A DNA stretch of 64,000 nt from Solenopsis invicta (Eukaryota; Arthropoda; Insecta; Hymenoptera; Formicidae). The notes beneath the pieces were generated by a model. It saw only the letters and a program-made list of their open reading frames with translations. It was not told the DNA's origin and did no database searches. The translations under genes were made by a program, and so were the position numbers. The DNA lies in contig NC_052664.1 of assembly GCF_016802725.1 (NCBI RefSeq), forward strand, positions 27,793,275 to 27,857,274, given 5' to 3'. Every line of letters starts with the position of its first letter. Within the stretch, counting starts at the first letter, position 1. Below are positions 26,101 to 38,254 of this stretch, piece by piece.

Positions 26101-27472
26101 TTGATCAATATCATAATTTTATATATTAAAATAACTGAAATATGCAAAAAAGCAACATTTATACATTATAATTTTTAATAACTGTATAAGCATCTATAAG
26201 CATTTAAATAATTATTTATTTATCTCGAAGAAATATTCTTTATATATTTTTTTTATTGCAAAAAATACATCAATTAAAAAGTATGAATCAATATTATTAA
26301 ATTAAAATTTTTATTTCAAAACTATTATTTTCTTTATCTATTCTAAATTTTTCTTCTTGTTTTTTTTTTTATAAAAAAATTACTGTATAATTTTTCTACT
26401 GGGACAAGTGAGAGTTTTATTTTTGAGAACTGAGAGTTTTATTTTTCATGAAATATAAAAATTGCTAATAAAATTTCTTTTGTTTGTTTGGTATTTGCAG
26501 ATCCAACAAGGTTCACGGTGGTTCTGGAAGATACTTCAAGAACTCTAGATCGACGCAGGAGAACGAAAGTCCTCCGTACAGAGATGACCGCAGTTCGCCA
26601 AGTGGACAATCCGATCAAGCCAGCGACAGCACTTTCAAGTCTCGTCATCCATCCGGAAGGATGTGGTCCGGAAGTGCAGCTGCCAGAGCGACAAATAAAG
26701 CTCACCAGAGTGTTCTCATGCAAGAAAACAACATACGAAAAGTAAAGCCTGAGTCAAATCTTCATTGGTATTTCTTCGTAAAAAAATATTTTTATAAATA
26801 CGCTGGCTAAAAAAATGCTAAAAATTGCGGTTTTTTTACTGTGGTAGCAAAAATCGACAATAAAAATTGATGACAGTTTGATTCTTTTGCGATTAATGTG
26901 TTCATAAAACGCACACAAATACGATCACGAATAAAAGAAATAGAGACATGAAAGACATGGAAAAAAAAAACCACCAAGTCTATATTATTTAAATTCTCGC
27001 TTTCTTTTTCAAGGTATCACCTTGCCTTCCTACCCAAGAAGATGCTATCTCAGAAAGATCTAGCGCTCTCAGCGAGGAGCAATTTCGTTGTTGGGAGTAT
27101 ATGCTTGAGCAGAATACTCAGCTGTTATTTGACAAAGAGCTGGACACGCTGACGAAGGCGCCATTGCATCGCGGCCAGTCAAGGTCGACGCCGCAACTAG
27201 GAAGCAATTTGCCCTTTCTGTCGAAAAGGTTTGGCAGCGCCCGATCCTTCAATCCTTCGCTATCACGACCGCCGATGGTCCGTTTCGGCAGTGGACGAAG
27301 ATTGCTGAACGGCGGACCGAATGCCGCCTATTTCGGTAGCCTGCAGAGGTTGATGCCGTACAATCTCGAGTACGATTTCGCCGTAATCCAGGAGAGAAAC
27401 GGCTTGGACTCGTTGGAGCAGGACGCTTCGAGAATGCAGCAGTATTGGGGAGTTGCCACCACAGAACTGTAG
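11173..27472 (+). CDS. Phlpp: PH domain leucine-rich repeat protein phosphatase (PHLPP) homologue, 14 exons
   Basis: PHLPP enzymes are PP2C-family Ser/Thr phosphatases that dephosphorylate AGC kinases such as Akt and PKC. Exons read from GT/AG sites with matching phase: 11173-11307, 11665-11822, 12198-12344, 19872-20019, 21881-22006, 22187-22340, 22472-22532, 22882-23136, 23395-23604, 23881-24043, 24720-25003, 25217-26059, 26501-26741, 27014-27472 (stop TAG). The product is about 1,127 aa. Residues about 50-560 are repeated LxxLxLxxN LRR units (for example LTYLNLSDNKIEIIP). Residues about 614-828 are a PP2C-like domain with GLFGVFDGG (D636), ASTGDAKAVLCR (D721) and AEDNLSIIVV (D819). A Cys-rich stretch lies at 858-877 and a Ser/Arg-rich tail ends in TTEL. 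The order LRR then PP2C is diagnostic of PHLPP. ATG 11173 is chosen because an in-frame TAG lies at 11164, but exon 1 is the least certain: it could instead be an internal exon after the AG at 11165-11166, with the true start upstream. No PH domain was found in the window. Confidence 0.9.
12470..12920. repeat. Dispersed AT-rich repeat, copy 1 (PHLPP intron 3)
   Basis: It shares a series of landmarks with 35930-36370: GCAAAAGTTA(T/C)-ATATTTTGC, GAGTAAGTGGA, a TTTTGC-CAAATATTTATT stretch, ATAACTTTTAA and a final TTGAGATATAT-like end. Divergence is high. No ORF of note. Confidence 0.5.
13124..13418. mobile_element. Pogo/Tigger-like MITE in PHLPP intron 3
   Basis: The left end CAGTAGAGCCTCCCATAT and the right end, read on the other strand, CAGTGGAGCCTTCCATAT match at 16 of 18 positions. 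Each is flanked by a TA dinucleotide (13122-13123 and 13419-13420), as expected for Tc1/mariner/pogo target duplication. The internal sequence repeats ATCCGAA-type motifs (TTATCCGAATACTT), a hallmark of pogo/Tigger ends. At 295 bp there is no transposase ORF, so it is a non-autonomous element. Confidence 0.75.
14862..15378. repeat. Long near-perfect inverted repeat (about 517 bp palindrome) in PHLPP intron 3
   Basis: The two arms are complementary over almost their whole length around a centre near 15120. The core arms 15075-15105 and 15131-15161 are identical inverted copies of 31 nt separated by 25 nt. Further out, TTTGACATTATTT, the block starting at TACAGTCGGACG (14935) with its partner ending GTCTGACTGTA (15306), and AACAAGAAAAGGTCAATT (left) all find partners in the other arm. 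The inner part, 14937-15304, is flanked by TA on both sides, suggesting a foldback mariner-type element, possibly nested. Nearby 14701-14760 is an ATATCTAGATAT-type AT-rich palindrome. Confidence 0.8.
16401..16521. repeat. Tandem duplication of a 61-bp unit in PHLPP intron 3
   Basis: TGTATATTTGATAC starts at 16401 and again at 16462. Both copies continue with a TCCAGTTA block and ATTAATAATATTACTAATAG. Confidence 0.75.
20020..21880 (+). other. PHLPP intron 4, AT-rich
   Basis: 1.86 kb between exons 19872-20019 and 21881-22006. I see only AT-rich sequence with A-rich ACACTAAAAAAAA / ACACTGAAAAAAAA strings (20104 and 20305) that may be ends of decayed elements. Confidence 0.5.
24095..24132. repeat. 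38-nt palindrome in a PHLPP intron
   Basis: GTAATGAGAGTTTGAATTG is followed directly by its inverted copy (one mismatch), giving a hairpin with almost no loop between exons 23881-24043 and 24720-25003. Confidence 0.7.
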
Positions 27473-28052
27473 ATAAGAATCTAGTGAGAGGATACTAGGA
27501 ATAAGATAGAAGTGCAAAAATTTACATTCAACAATGAACGAGCTTAATCGGAATTAAAAGGAATGTCACCCGGTCCTGAATGTCCCGAAAAAGTTTCCTC
27601 TTCGTGCGGGTTTTAAGGTATTCATATTTTGCATGTACATTTCAAAAAGCATTTCATATCATCGACGTCGTACCTAATTGCAGGGTTTAACACGGAAATT
27701 CGTTGCATTAAGTCGTTTGTCGGATCGCGATAAATTAATTTGCAGTTACTTATCAACAACTTAATATAATCGGAATGATTTGTCTTGGGAGGCTCGACGG
27801 CGCCAAGTAATTACAGCTGTACTCTAATTATATTTTCATTTGGCTGACGGAATAATTAATGAAATACGCGACGAAGCGAAGAGCTAATCGTCAGCAGAAG
27901 CGCACAATCGCAGTAATAATATCGATCGTGTTGATAACAATGGCACGGCCAAGATAAGCTATTAAGTTCTTCGAACCTTGTGTGAGGAAAGACGGCGGGA
28001 TTTGTACCGTCACTTTGGTAATTCGCTCGTTTATTGCGGCTGATACGCGTGC

Positions 28053-28058
28053 AATAAA
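28053..28058 (+). promoter_or_regulatory. Candidate PHLPP polyadenylation signal
   Basis: This is the first AATAAA I see after the PHLPP stop codon (27472), about 580 nt downstream. A second lies near 28694. Signal use is inferred only from the hexamer. Confidence 0.3.
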
Positions 28059-29340
28059 GGGACCGCGGAAACCACTGTGCAGCTTTTACGCTACACAAAG
28101 CTCGCTTTATTTCTTTATAACGGTAGACACGCGGAAGATCTATATCTGCTTTATTGCGGAACGACTTTACGACATTGCGCAGAAAATAACAGAGACTAAA
28201 TAACAGAGATCGAAGAAAATCTGATCTTCGAGATCAGAAACTTAAATATTCTGAGATTTCCATGTATTTTTTTTTTTTTTTTTTTTACTATTAAATTCGT
28301 TATTATTTGTCATAAATTCTTCAAAAAGAAATTTCTTCACTTTGATTTAATTGAGGAACATACAAAATATTTCGAGTTTAGCACTATTATTTAATTTAAT
28401 TATACAAAGTATAAAATTGCATTTCTATTTATTTCTTTTAACGTACAGATTCTCCTTGCACGGATTTTACGTTATCTCGTAAATCTCAATTATTCGTTGC
28501 TCCATATTTTTATGTTTTAGTATCTAGTAGTGTTAGATATCGTTGTGCTTCATATATTTTCTTAAGTTTTCTTAAAGTTTAGAAATGGTTTTTGTACATA
28601 ATTATTATTATATACATACGTATACATATAATTGCGTAATAAGTACAATTTAACATATCTTGGGACATATCTTCGATATTGTGACACTCCCACAATAAAT
28701 TATAGATAATGCCAAGGAACACGTGATACCATTGACGCAACGTGCGATCTCGTGCTTTCAATTACATGTATACGTCACGTTACTGACGATGTTCAGCTTA
28801 TAATGTACTGGGTGTCTCTAACGAATCACATCACCATGTGTACGATGATTCTTGTGTGTAAAATGTTAAACATGTTACATTAATGAAAATATTCAATCGT
28901 TATTTTATAAAAATAAAAGATAAGATAATTATATATGTATATGAAGAATTGTAATAAGAGATATTTGAGTCAATAATCTTACAATTCTTTATGTCAATAG
29001 ATAAACTTGCCATTTTACTGTAATTGATGATATTGGCATCGTTAATTTTTTGGATAACCAGTAAGCAACGCTTATACAAATTTTTATTTGATCAAAGCAA
29101 TGAGGTAGAACAGAGACACTCTATATTTATAAGAAAGATAAAGTTGTATCACATTGGCGATCAAAGAGCATACTTTCGATAAAAATTCATTTTTCTTCAT
29201 TCGCTACTGCGTCATTAAAACACATTTTTTATGCCTCCTCTTAATCGGAATTGTGCTCTTTGATGACAAGAAAAAAAGACACGTGAAGGAAATGTTTCTT
29301 AGAAATACAAAGATATTTTTTTATATTTTGATATAATATA

Positions 29341-29646
29341 GATTGTGTCCTGGAAGAAAGTATGTACCACACAATGACAAATTTATATTTATCTAAAATA
29401 CGAAAGTTATTTAATCGCAAAATAAATTACGAGAAAAGAACAATTTCAAAAGTTTAATCAACCAAAGTCATCGGCATTATCAGTAAAAGCAGAAACTTTC
29501 AATATTAATTATTCAGTATTCTATCCAAATCTACAAAAAATTCCAGGTTTGAAAAGAATATGTAGTGAACAAAATATGTAGTGAATCGCTTCAAGCACAT
29601 GTTAAAAAAATGCTTTTGGTACACACTTTCTCCGGACACCATGTAG
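29341..29646. mobile_element. Terminal-inverted-repeat element, intergenic
   Basis: The left end reads TGTCCTGGAAGAAAGTATGTACC. The right end, read on the opposite strand, is TGTCCGGAGAAAGTGTGTACC after a short flank. About 305 bp lies between the outer ends with no useful ORF, so this looks like a MITE or a decayed DNA transposon. A related single end occurs at 53711-53732, downstream of GPCPD1. Confidence 0.5.
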
Positions 29647-32099
29647 CAAAACTGTACCTGAGGCTGGACCAAATAAATCATGGCGTGCAGTGACCCATTG
29701 TTGTCAGAGCATATAAACTATACATTGCAAATGTTGGCGCATTCAGAATTTAACGAAAACATTCGGAATTCTTTATACATTTGAAATTTTGCGTTTAAAA
29801 TTTCAAACATTTATGAAATTTTTTGAATGTTTAAAATTGACTTATATGCACATTTTAATAACGAATATTGATCTCCTGACTTATTTATTTGTTTGTTAAT
29901 TGTAATTAATTTTCTCAATTGCAGGCAAAAGTAATCGAAAGCATTGCAATTTCTTTTCTCTTTTTTTTTTATTTCATCCAAAGTCCTAAAACAGAATTAA
30001 ATTCCAAAAAAAATTGAGCGAAAGACCGAAATAAGTTATTAAGAGAGAGGTACAGGTTCCTACAGTACAACTCACATAAATCCATCATTAATTCTAAAAT
30101 ACGCGTCATTATTCATTATATTCTAATATGACTTCCTGTCCATCGGCGTGTCCGCGCGATCAAAATAATCGTTTCCTTCCGCGACTCGTTACGACAAATG
30201 AATTCAACAGACGGCAATATTCGAGACAAGCCAGTGTTCGGTTACATTCTGCCTACCGATTAATGACTTCGCGCTGGCCTTGGCGGGCGTTATCTTATTT
30301 GTAGCGTGCTATTACAGCGATATCGCTTCGAATTTTTCTGCTCGAGTCACGAAAAGAAGCCAAACGGAGGAAGTTAAATGAAGACAGCGAGATTTTTTTT
30401 TACTTTCATGAGAATTGCTGAAATTATATAAACGGTAAAAGAGAGAGGAGCAATATTACTTGAAGAATTTAAAGTCCGCTCTTTCTTTCCCTGTAAAAAT
30501 TTCAAACAGAGTTTAATTAGCAGAATATTTAAGGTAGAAAATTAAAAAGTTAAGACAAAGGCATTATAAAATTCAAAAAAAATTATATGTAGAAGGATGA
30601 GCATTATACAAGCTTTTACTTTTAATTTTATCTTTTCGATTAAATTTCAATTAATAGAATTTTATTTATAATAGGCATATTTAATGATATTTGATATTGG
30701 AAAAAGTAAACTGAATATTTAAGATCGATAATTAAAAATTTTAAAAATCGCGTTGCATTTATCAATTTTAAATATTCAGTTAATTCTTTTTTCAATAAAT
30801 TCTAATAATGTTGCAACTTGTAATTATAATTTGATTTGTATTTGATGTAATCGAAACGATTTCTTTTTTGCCTTTTTTACTTAAAAGTCAAATATTTTTC
30901 AACACCGCGAATATGGAGAAAGAGCAGTTTCAAATAGCACGTGAGGGAAAATAATCTTACCGATTCAGCACGTGCTCTTTTTCTTCGACGAGTCTACCGG
31001 GAGCACGATAAGCAATTTCTTTATCGAACTTTGGAATCCGTCAATTATTCGCTGCTGCCGGCAGCTATATCAAATAATTAATTAATTGCGCGTAATGTCT
31101 GCGAATCTCTTGATTACTGGGTAACCCATTTATCGAATAATATTTATTTCAAAACGAATAATTTGCACACGTTACATTTAACATATTTCTTACCACGATG
31201 AATATTCTGTTGCTTACAATTGTGAACAATAATCAAGTGGCGTTATAAAATATGCCTATTCCATTTTGGCTTGTCGATAATGATAAAAAAAATCAATTTT
31301 TTTTTATTAATTTATTAAAACGATTCTCTTACAAACTTGCTATTTCTTTTGTGGCACTAAAAGTAATGAAACTCTATAATAGTTCCTTCCTGCAACTCTC
31401 TTCAGTCTTTCCGTAAATGTAAACGTGAAACGATAATTATGATAATTTATGAAATTAAAAGTATAAGACATAGTTAAAACAATGTGAGTATAAAATACTT
31501 TTTCAAGTAGTTTGCAATATTAACGCTAATTCTGATTAAGAAAGCCATAGATCTCTTTAAAGATATAAAACTGAGTAGCGATTGTTTAAATGTGTGCGCA
31601 GAAAAAGAAACAATGCCGTTAAGTCTTTCATTAATTATCAATTACTGATCAATTATCAATAAATCAATAGATATTACTATGCTCAATTAACAATCGGAGA
31701 CAGGAAGATTAGACAGGAAGAAATGACTCATGTTATGTCTCACTCGACATTTTTGAAACAGCTTTTACAAGATAGCGGGACAAATTTCGTAATCCTCCGA
31801 AGACACGGATGTAAATGATGCAACGCACGATAATCAACATCGAATGAGTTGAACGCGGCCTGCTATCGACGTTATTATCAAGCAAGCGAAATGCTCGGAG
31901 AGAAGATAAAGAAGTCGCACATTGACTTGCAGTTGGATTTTTTCTTTGATAAGAGCCGCGCAAGACGGAAAACAACGTGTCGTAAATAAGTAAAGTATGC
32001 AAGAGGTACAATAGATTTCAATCAAAATTATCGCTTTAACTCTGATCTCATCGGAGCCCCGAAGTCGAAACCCGAGGAAGAGATATCTTCGAACGCGCT

Positions 32100-32788
32100 T
32101 GCACAAATATTCCAATGCGACGATACGCGATACGATCGAAACGTGTGCTATCCGGCACCGAGGTACCACACCAGGACACATCGGCTCTTTCCTCCGCCCG
32201 GAGACATCAATATATCGACGTCTGCGACTCCCCACGAGGTTGGAGGGTATCGCGATTTTCGTGACTACCGGAACCACTCGTCATTCGGCGCTCATCTCAC
32301 GTTGCGTCACGCTCTCTCTCTTCTCTGCATGTATAGACGATCCCCTAGAACGGACCGATTTATTTTTGTGGATGCAGACTTATAACTGCAGAAACATCAG
32401 CGTCACAACGAGTTAACCGACGAGGTGGGGCGAGGGGAAGCGAAATGTCGAGCATTCGAGTGAAGCGATCGAGGAACGAAGGCCAGTAGCACTCGAGCGT
32501 TCGCGCGCGTCGAAACGTACGTTCGAAGCGATCGGTTATCCGCTCCATCTTTTTTCGATTCTTTTTTTTCTTTTCTTTTTTTTTTGTACGTTTGCTCGCA
32601 ATTCGCGATTTCAATTTCGGAGGTTCCCACCGAGAGACAAACTCATTCGAATCGTTCCCGAAAACCAGGAACTCTCACGTCGGACACACACAGATCGAAG
32701 AGATCTGCGATGATCGATTGCAGTGTCGCAACCCAGTGCGCAATGCAGCCTGCCGGAAGTTAGCACGTGCGCGGACCACTTTCTGCAG
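32100..32788 (+). promoter_or_regulatory. GC-richer block ending in a consensus splice donor (alternative first exon candidate)
   Basis: This block is richer in GC and CpG than its surroundings and ends in a textbook donor, TTCTGCAG|gtgagtgtgg (exon edge 32788). The nearest downstream + strand coding exon with a matching acceptor is at 44489 (GPCPD1), 11.7 kb away. No ATG-initiated frame continues through the junction in the phase needed by 44489. It may be an alternative GPCPD1 first exon, a first exon of an unrecognised non-coding RNA, or chance. Confidence 0.3.
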
Positions 32789-35700
32789 GTGAGTGTGGAT
32801 CGGAAACGACGGCGATCCCGATGTGAGGGGTTGAAGAGGGAGGGATAAATCGAACGGTGAAGTTATATCGGTGCGCGCGAGAGAAAGACAATTGAAAGGC
32901 AAACAAAGCACTTATTCTTGGGTTATCGGTATTCCAAAGAGATTGAACGACGTATTTTTGATATTAAATTGCATTGAAAGAGAGAGAAGAGGCATGTTAA
33001 ACTAACGAGGAGTACAGAGTTTATTGCGCTCGTCGCGCTTCGGTGCATCGGTACGTTTCGCACAAGCGGTTTTTGACACGCTATAAATATGTACGAGAGA
33101 GAACGAATTTCTCGCGGCGGACTTTGAACTGTCACGAGAAAATAGCTTGCAGCTGTTGGTTATAAACACTTTTCCCAACTGTGCGTCATCTGACTGCCGC
33201 GATAACAGCGTATTCCGAAATTTTCGTCGAATCATCTTTCTAGTCACGAGATAGATACGGATGACGGACGTTCGGGTTCGTTTCAGTCAAAAATTCTTCG
33301 TTCAATGTGACCGATGTCAAAGTCGATAGAAACAGGTTCAAAAATATAATTCCATCGAGACAGGATCGCTCCAATTTACGCTTGCATTCTCGTAGACGTG
33401 AAAAAAAATTTTTCCAATTTTTTTTTTTGTGCCTTTTTTAATTAAGCGATTAAATATTATCTGAATATAAATAATGTTTCATAGATTGATGGTTACGTAA
33501 AGAAATAACTTATCAATTTATTTAATTAATGATTTATTTAATAAGGCAACTTGATGTCGACATTAATTTAATCTTAATTGGTATTAGATAGAAAAATATT
33601 CTTACATAATTTAATCGTTAATAGTATGCCGTCGTTTAAAAATACAAGAAAATGTAAAATTTTAATGAAGAAATAAATTATTCTTTATTGACAAATAAAT
33701 TTTAATTTTTAAAATTTTGAGACTACAAAAAGAAATTAATTATCATTAATTAACGATGAGAAATGCAATATTTATAAGTGAAAATAGGATTAATTATCTA
33801 CATCTTTCTTCTTTTTATTTAATTCTATCTTTTTTTCTTTATTTGTTCTTACACTGTACAAAGTACTCGTATTTGGAAGAAGCCTTGCAACAGCTAGAAG
33901 AAACTGTTTTGAACCTAAATTCTATCCTGATGTATCTTTGTATATCAAAATATTTTTATTGAAAAAGAAGAGAATGGGAAAATCTTTTCAGTGAATACTT
34001 ACAAAACATTTATTGTAACGTGAAAGTAAATTTCAATTGTTCTTAAACAATACGATTATATTTTGGGTACTGTAGATTTTCGTAAAGTCAGTCTTTCTAA
34101 ATAGTCTTTTGGGACAGTCTTTCGAATGTAGTGAATAGATATTTCGAACAATGAAAGGCTGTATTGCGACACCAGAATGATCGATTCTGATTCACGAAAA
34201 AGAAACTCTAAAAGAACTCCCGCAACTAACGAAAAATGCAATAAATCTTAACTCGACTTTTTATTATGTTCATTCTTTTTGTATGTATTATATCGTATAA
34301 TTCTAAATATCGTTGCAACTTTTATTCCGAAATTTATCATGTCACGAACTTTTTATACATATTTTTAATATAAAATTAATAATAATATTATTAGACAATA
34401 ATATAAAGAGTAACTTTTAGAGAGACGAATATTTGCTCATTGCGATTTTATATTTCGATTTAAAATTCCCGAGGTTTCTAGGTTCAAGCCAATCAAAAAA
34501 ACGGGAGCAATTTGTTTAACGCGTATTAAATTGCGTGCAAAAAATGCAATGAGTTTAAAATCAGAAACGCGTGGTGAAATGCGTAGTAAATCGTTGCGAA
34601 ACGACGCATTTTACTGTCCACATAAATATAACATTCTACATCACAAAATAAGAATAATTAAAGCATTTAGGTATATGTATATCGAAAACATGTGATGAAA
34701 TATGTATCTTTTTTTTTATTGCGACAACAGATTCTGTTCAGAGTATCAAAACAAGCGCATATTATCGATGTCACAAAATGTCATATCTCGTTAATTTTTA
34801 TAAATAGCCATCGAAATATATAAATCACGAAAAGTGCCAATGGTTTTCTCGGCATTTCAACATCGTTAAATATTCTCGACATGTTACACACGCTGCTCTA
34901 TCTTACACAAGCGATTCAAAAAAACAAAAAATTTGTTGACTTTAAAAAGTACTTAGCAGGAGGTCTCTTGAATTAATTTTTCGAGTATTTAACTTCAATA
35001 GAGAATATTTGCTCGAATCTCGTGATTACTGTTATTAATGTTGGCTTTAATTTTCATGTTAGCTCAAACTCTCTTCTTGATTTATTCTAAAATGTTGGTA
35101 AAAGACCTTTATAAAATTTTGCACTCTGTACTTCTGTAAAATTTTTTGCACGTCGAATTGTCTTTGACGAAAGAGAGAACAAAGGAAAACGTAACAAAGT
35201 ATATGTTTGAAATAATGTATTTTAAAGAAGAATGTTATAATAATTCAACATAGTAATACATATTTCATTAAAAATATTAGTAATATATTTATATGTTATA
35301 TATTATTTAAAGTATCTCTCTTCTCCACGTTATTCATACTTTTTGCTGTAACAGACAATGCATTTTTGTGCATACAACTTTACGAAGGCAGATGTGGTTA
35401 ATTCCACTTTTTTAATTATGTCATTATGATTATCATTAGCAAGCAAAATGTTAACTTCTCGAAAACATGATTAAACGTGTTTGTTCGCTGCATCGGCCGC
35501 CGGGCTCGAAGTTGCCGATATCTGATGTGTTTGCGCTACATAACTCGTTAGTATTTCATTCGCGAAAAATACGATCTCGTCACGTCGTACCCACAATTAA
35601 TCCGACACTTGACGTAAAGCCGATGCGCGCGTAACAGCGCGACGGCAAATATTATTAGACGTCGGGATAATGCGTAAATGGTGATAAATTGTTCTTGAAA

Positions 35701-35929
35701 GAGGCCGTAATGCGCTTGATAAATCACGATGACTAGGATGTATCTCAATGTCCTGTAAAAAAAGAACATGACAAAAATTTGCAGACGTCATCGACGGATC
35801 GCCACTGATTCGAACAGAGTTGAATTGATACTAACACGCGAAAATCTAATAATGATCTCAAATGTTAATATTGAGAATGTTTTGGATATACAATACGAGC
35901 TAAAAATTATCGAAATTTAAAAACTGAAA

Positions 35930-36370
35930 CTTTTCTAGGTTTATTCTTTTTTTTTATAATTGCGATTTTTTTATAAATATTGCAAATACTCGAATTTTGA
36001 ATAATTTTAAATGATTTTTACAGCAAAAGTTACTATATTTTGCTTTGGTTTTAAATAAATAATTTTTAAATGAGTAAGTGGATCTAAATAAATTTTTGCT
36101 CAAATATTTATTAGAATTTTATCACTGTGTGTAAATACTTTGATTTAATTGATAATGCTATTTTAGCTTTCTAAATAAATACTGTAAAACACGATTTTAC
36201 ATAAGAATAAAAAAAAACGAAAAATTAAATAACTTTTAAACCACTACGTGAATTGCGCTCAAATTTTATAAAGATACTTAAACGTAATACTATAATAGAA
36301 TTACTCTATGAAATTTTTATATTTTTGATAATGTTTTGAGATATATATGAGACATATACATCCTTAAATT
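35930..36370. repeat. Dispersed AT-rich repeat, copy 2 (intergenic)
   Basis: This is the partner of 12470-12920, in the same orientation and order of shared blocks (for example CAAAAGTTACTATATTTTGC, GAGTAAGTGGA and TAAATAACTTTTAAA). Confidence 0.5.
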
Positions 36371-37227
36371 ATCATCCATAAAGCAGATATAAAAAAAATA
36401 TCAATGTCAATTCAAAAATCAATTAAAAAGCATTTTAATATTTCTACAGTTTGAACTTGTTCTCATAGCACGATCCGAAAAATTTCACAACAATAAAATC
36501 GGAATATATGTTAGGCGCGATATGAAAGAAAAAGACTCATATCTCCCTTTTTTTATTTTGTTTATCTCTTTCGATATTACTCACGAGGAAAGACTGCATC
36601 ATGCTTGCACTTCTAGGTGCGAAAATCTAAACTTTCTAAGTAATTGCAGCGTATATTATCTTGGGGGAATTCCAGGGCTGAAGGGGGGAAGAAGGGAAAA
36701 ACGTTCTTGGACTTTCTGCAGAATTTCCCGGAAACGTTTCGCAGAGATGTCACATCGACCTTAATGATCCTTCTTCACGCCACTTTTGGCTCCTTCGCTC
36801 GTAATTCGATACGCTCTTATCACAGCGGGCGCAGCGAGCTGTGTGCCACACTGTAGCTGCATCTCGCTCCGATTTGCCCTACGACATTTCGGTACTCTTT
36901 TGATTTAGATCGGTAGCAGCAAACTAAACTTGCGTTACGCAAACTAAATTCACGCGCGTAGTGGTTACGTGCGCATCATGCATGAAGAATGAAGGCTTGG
37001 TTCAATGTATTCGTCGCGCTTCTATTTTATTTACATCACAAATATCAGCTGGCAATTACAATTGTGTTGCACGCGTAGCACACATGTAAATTTTTTTTTT
37101 TTTTTTTTTTAGAAAGAAAAAGATGTTATGCATAGCAAAACTTGGGCTTAGACTCTTTATTTAGTATCTATTTATTTATTCCGCACTCTTGAAAGGTTGT
37201 AAAGAAAAAAAAAGATACTGTTTCATG

Positions 37228-37336
37228 TCCAATCAGCAGACAATGTTTTTTTAAATGTTTTTTAAATATTTATTTTTTATTACAACGTTTTTTAAATATT
37301 TAAAAAACATTTAAAAAATATTGTTTCCTGATTGGG
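37228..37336. mobile_element. Short MITE-like inverted repeat
   Basis: The left arm (CCAATCAGCAGACAATG followed by T- and A-rich sequence ending TTTTAAATATT) is mirrored by the right arm, which read in reverse complement starts CCCAATCAGGAAACAAT. The arms are about 42 nt each in an element of about 109 bp. There is no coding capacity and the target-site duplication is not clear. Confidence 0.5.
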
Positions 37337-38184
37337 TGTAATAATAGCTTATTTAGACGGCCAAATATTTGGTTTTATAAAAGTAATAAAATGAGTACTT
37401 TTTGCTTATACTTATAATAACGCAGCAATTGAGAGGATTTAATCTTTATATACTTTTGTATCTTAGAAAGATTGCGTACATATAGTAAAAGACCTATTGA
37501 TCAATGGCATTCGTGCGCTAAATGTGGCACGTAAATATAGGGCGTAATACGAGATGGAAGTCGTAATTAGACATATGAGATGTTGACCAAGTAATCTGTG
37601 TCACGCGTTTCTAATTTTTAATATCGAGTATGTGCGCAATTATTATTACAATATATATAATTTATACATTATGAAATATCTTGTTCAAATACGCAGAGAT
37701 TTCCTCTGTCATTCAATACACACGGTTTTTGTAACAATTGCATTCCTGTCATTAACATTAACATTTCTACCGTACAGAATTGAATAATGTTGAGAAAGAT
37801 TTTGTATCTTACGCAATGCAGGAATTTTATTTCAAAAAGCAAGCAGGTATTGAAAGGGATTTTCGAGCGGTTCATTAGAATAACAAGAACTTGAAAAAAT
37901 ATGTACAGCCTAAAGATAATGTAATTTCTTGAATGCCTTTCTTGTTCGAAAAACAAATTCATGCTTTTCTAAGAACCTGAAAGAAAGAATTGCATTTTAA
38001 ATTATTTCTTGTCTTTATCTTATATGTTCTTCTTATTTCTTATCTAAATATGTTCAATGGTGTTGTTAATGTTTTCTGTGTTACGATTTTCAGGTTGAAC
38101 GCATTATCTCTAAATATTTATGTATTTCTGTTCAGACTATAGACACATCGCTTTTAATTAATTACAAAGTCAATAATTCTATCT

Positions 38185-38254
38185 ATTTCAACAAAGTAGT
38201 ATTAAATATTAATTGGCACGATAAATTAATATTTAATACTATTTTATTGAAATG
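38185..38254. repeat. AT-rich hairpin, intergenic
   Basis: The arms carry AGTATTAAATATTAATT and its exact inverse with a loop of about 10 nt. Outer parts (ATTTCAACAAAG / TTTTATTGAAAT) pair with mismatches. Confidence 0.6.

Larger units (their letters stand above)
27473..32099. other. PHLPP 3' region and intergenic DNA, no gene seen
   Basis: It begins with the PHLPP 3' UTR (GC-moderate to about 28200). AT-rich sequence follows with a 20-nt T run at about 28269 and the TIR element at 29341. ORFs are short and unconvincing. Confidence 0.5.

Noticed and set aside
25719..26147. 142-codon ORF on the minus strand
   Set aside because: It is antisense to the well-supported PHLPP phosphatase exon; a shadow frame with no domain.
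31834..32277. 147-codon minus-strand ORF
   Set aside because: No domain recognised; it lies in a GC-richer block ending in a + strand splice donor, with + strand frames also open.
36522..36764. 80-codon ORF with hydrophobic N-terminus and cysteines
   Set aside because: The hydrophobic part comes from a T-rich run, an overlapping ORF (36644-36856) exists, and no family is recognised.
37040..37058. miR-283-like string AAATATCAGCTGG
   Set aside because: The 13-nt match resembles insect miR-283, but the bases after it differ and no complementary arm lies within 100 nt on either side, so there is no precursor hairpin. Chance is likely when many miRNAs are considered.
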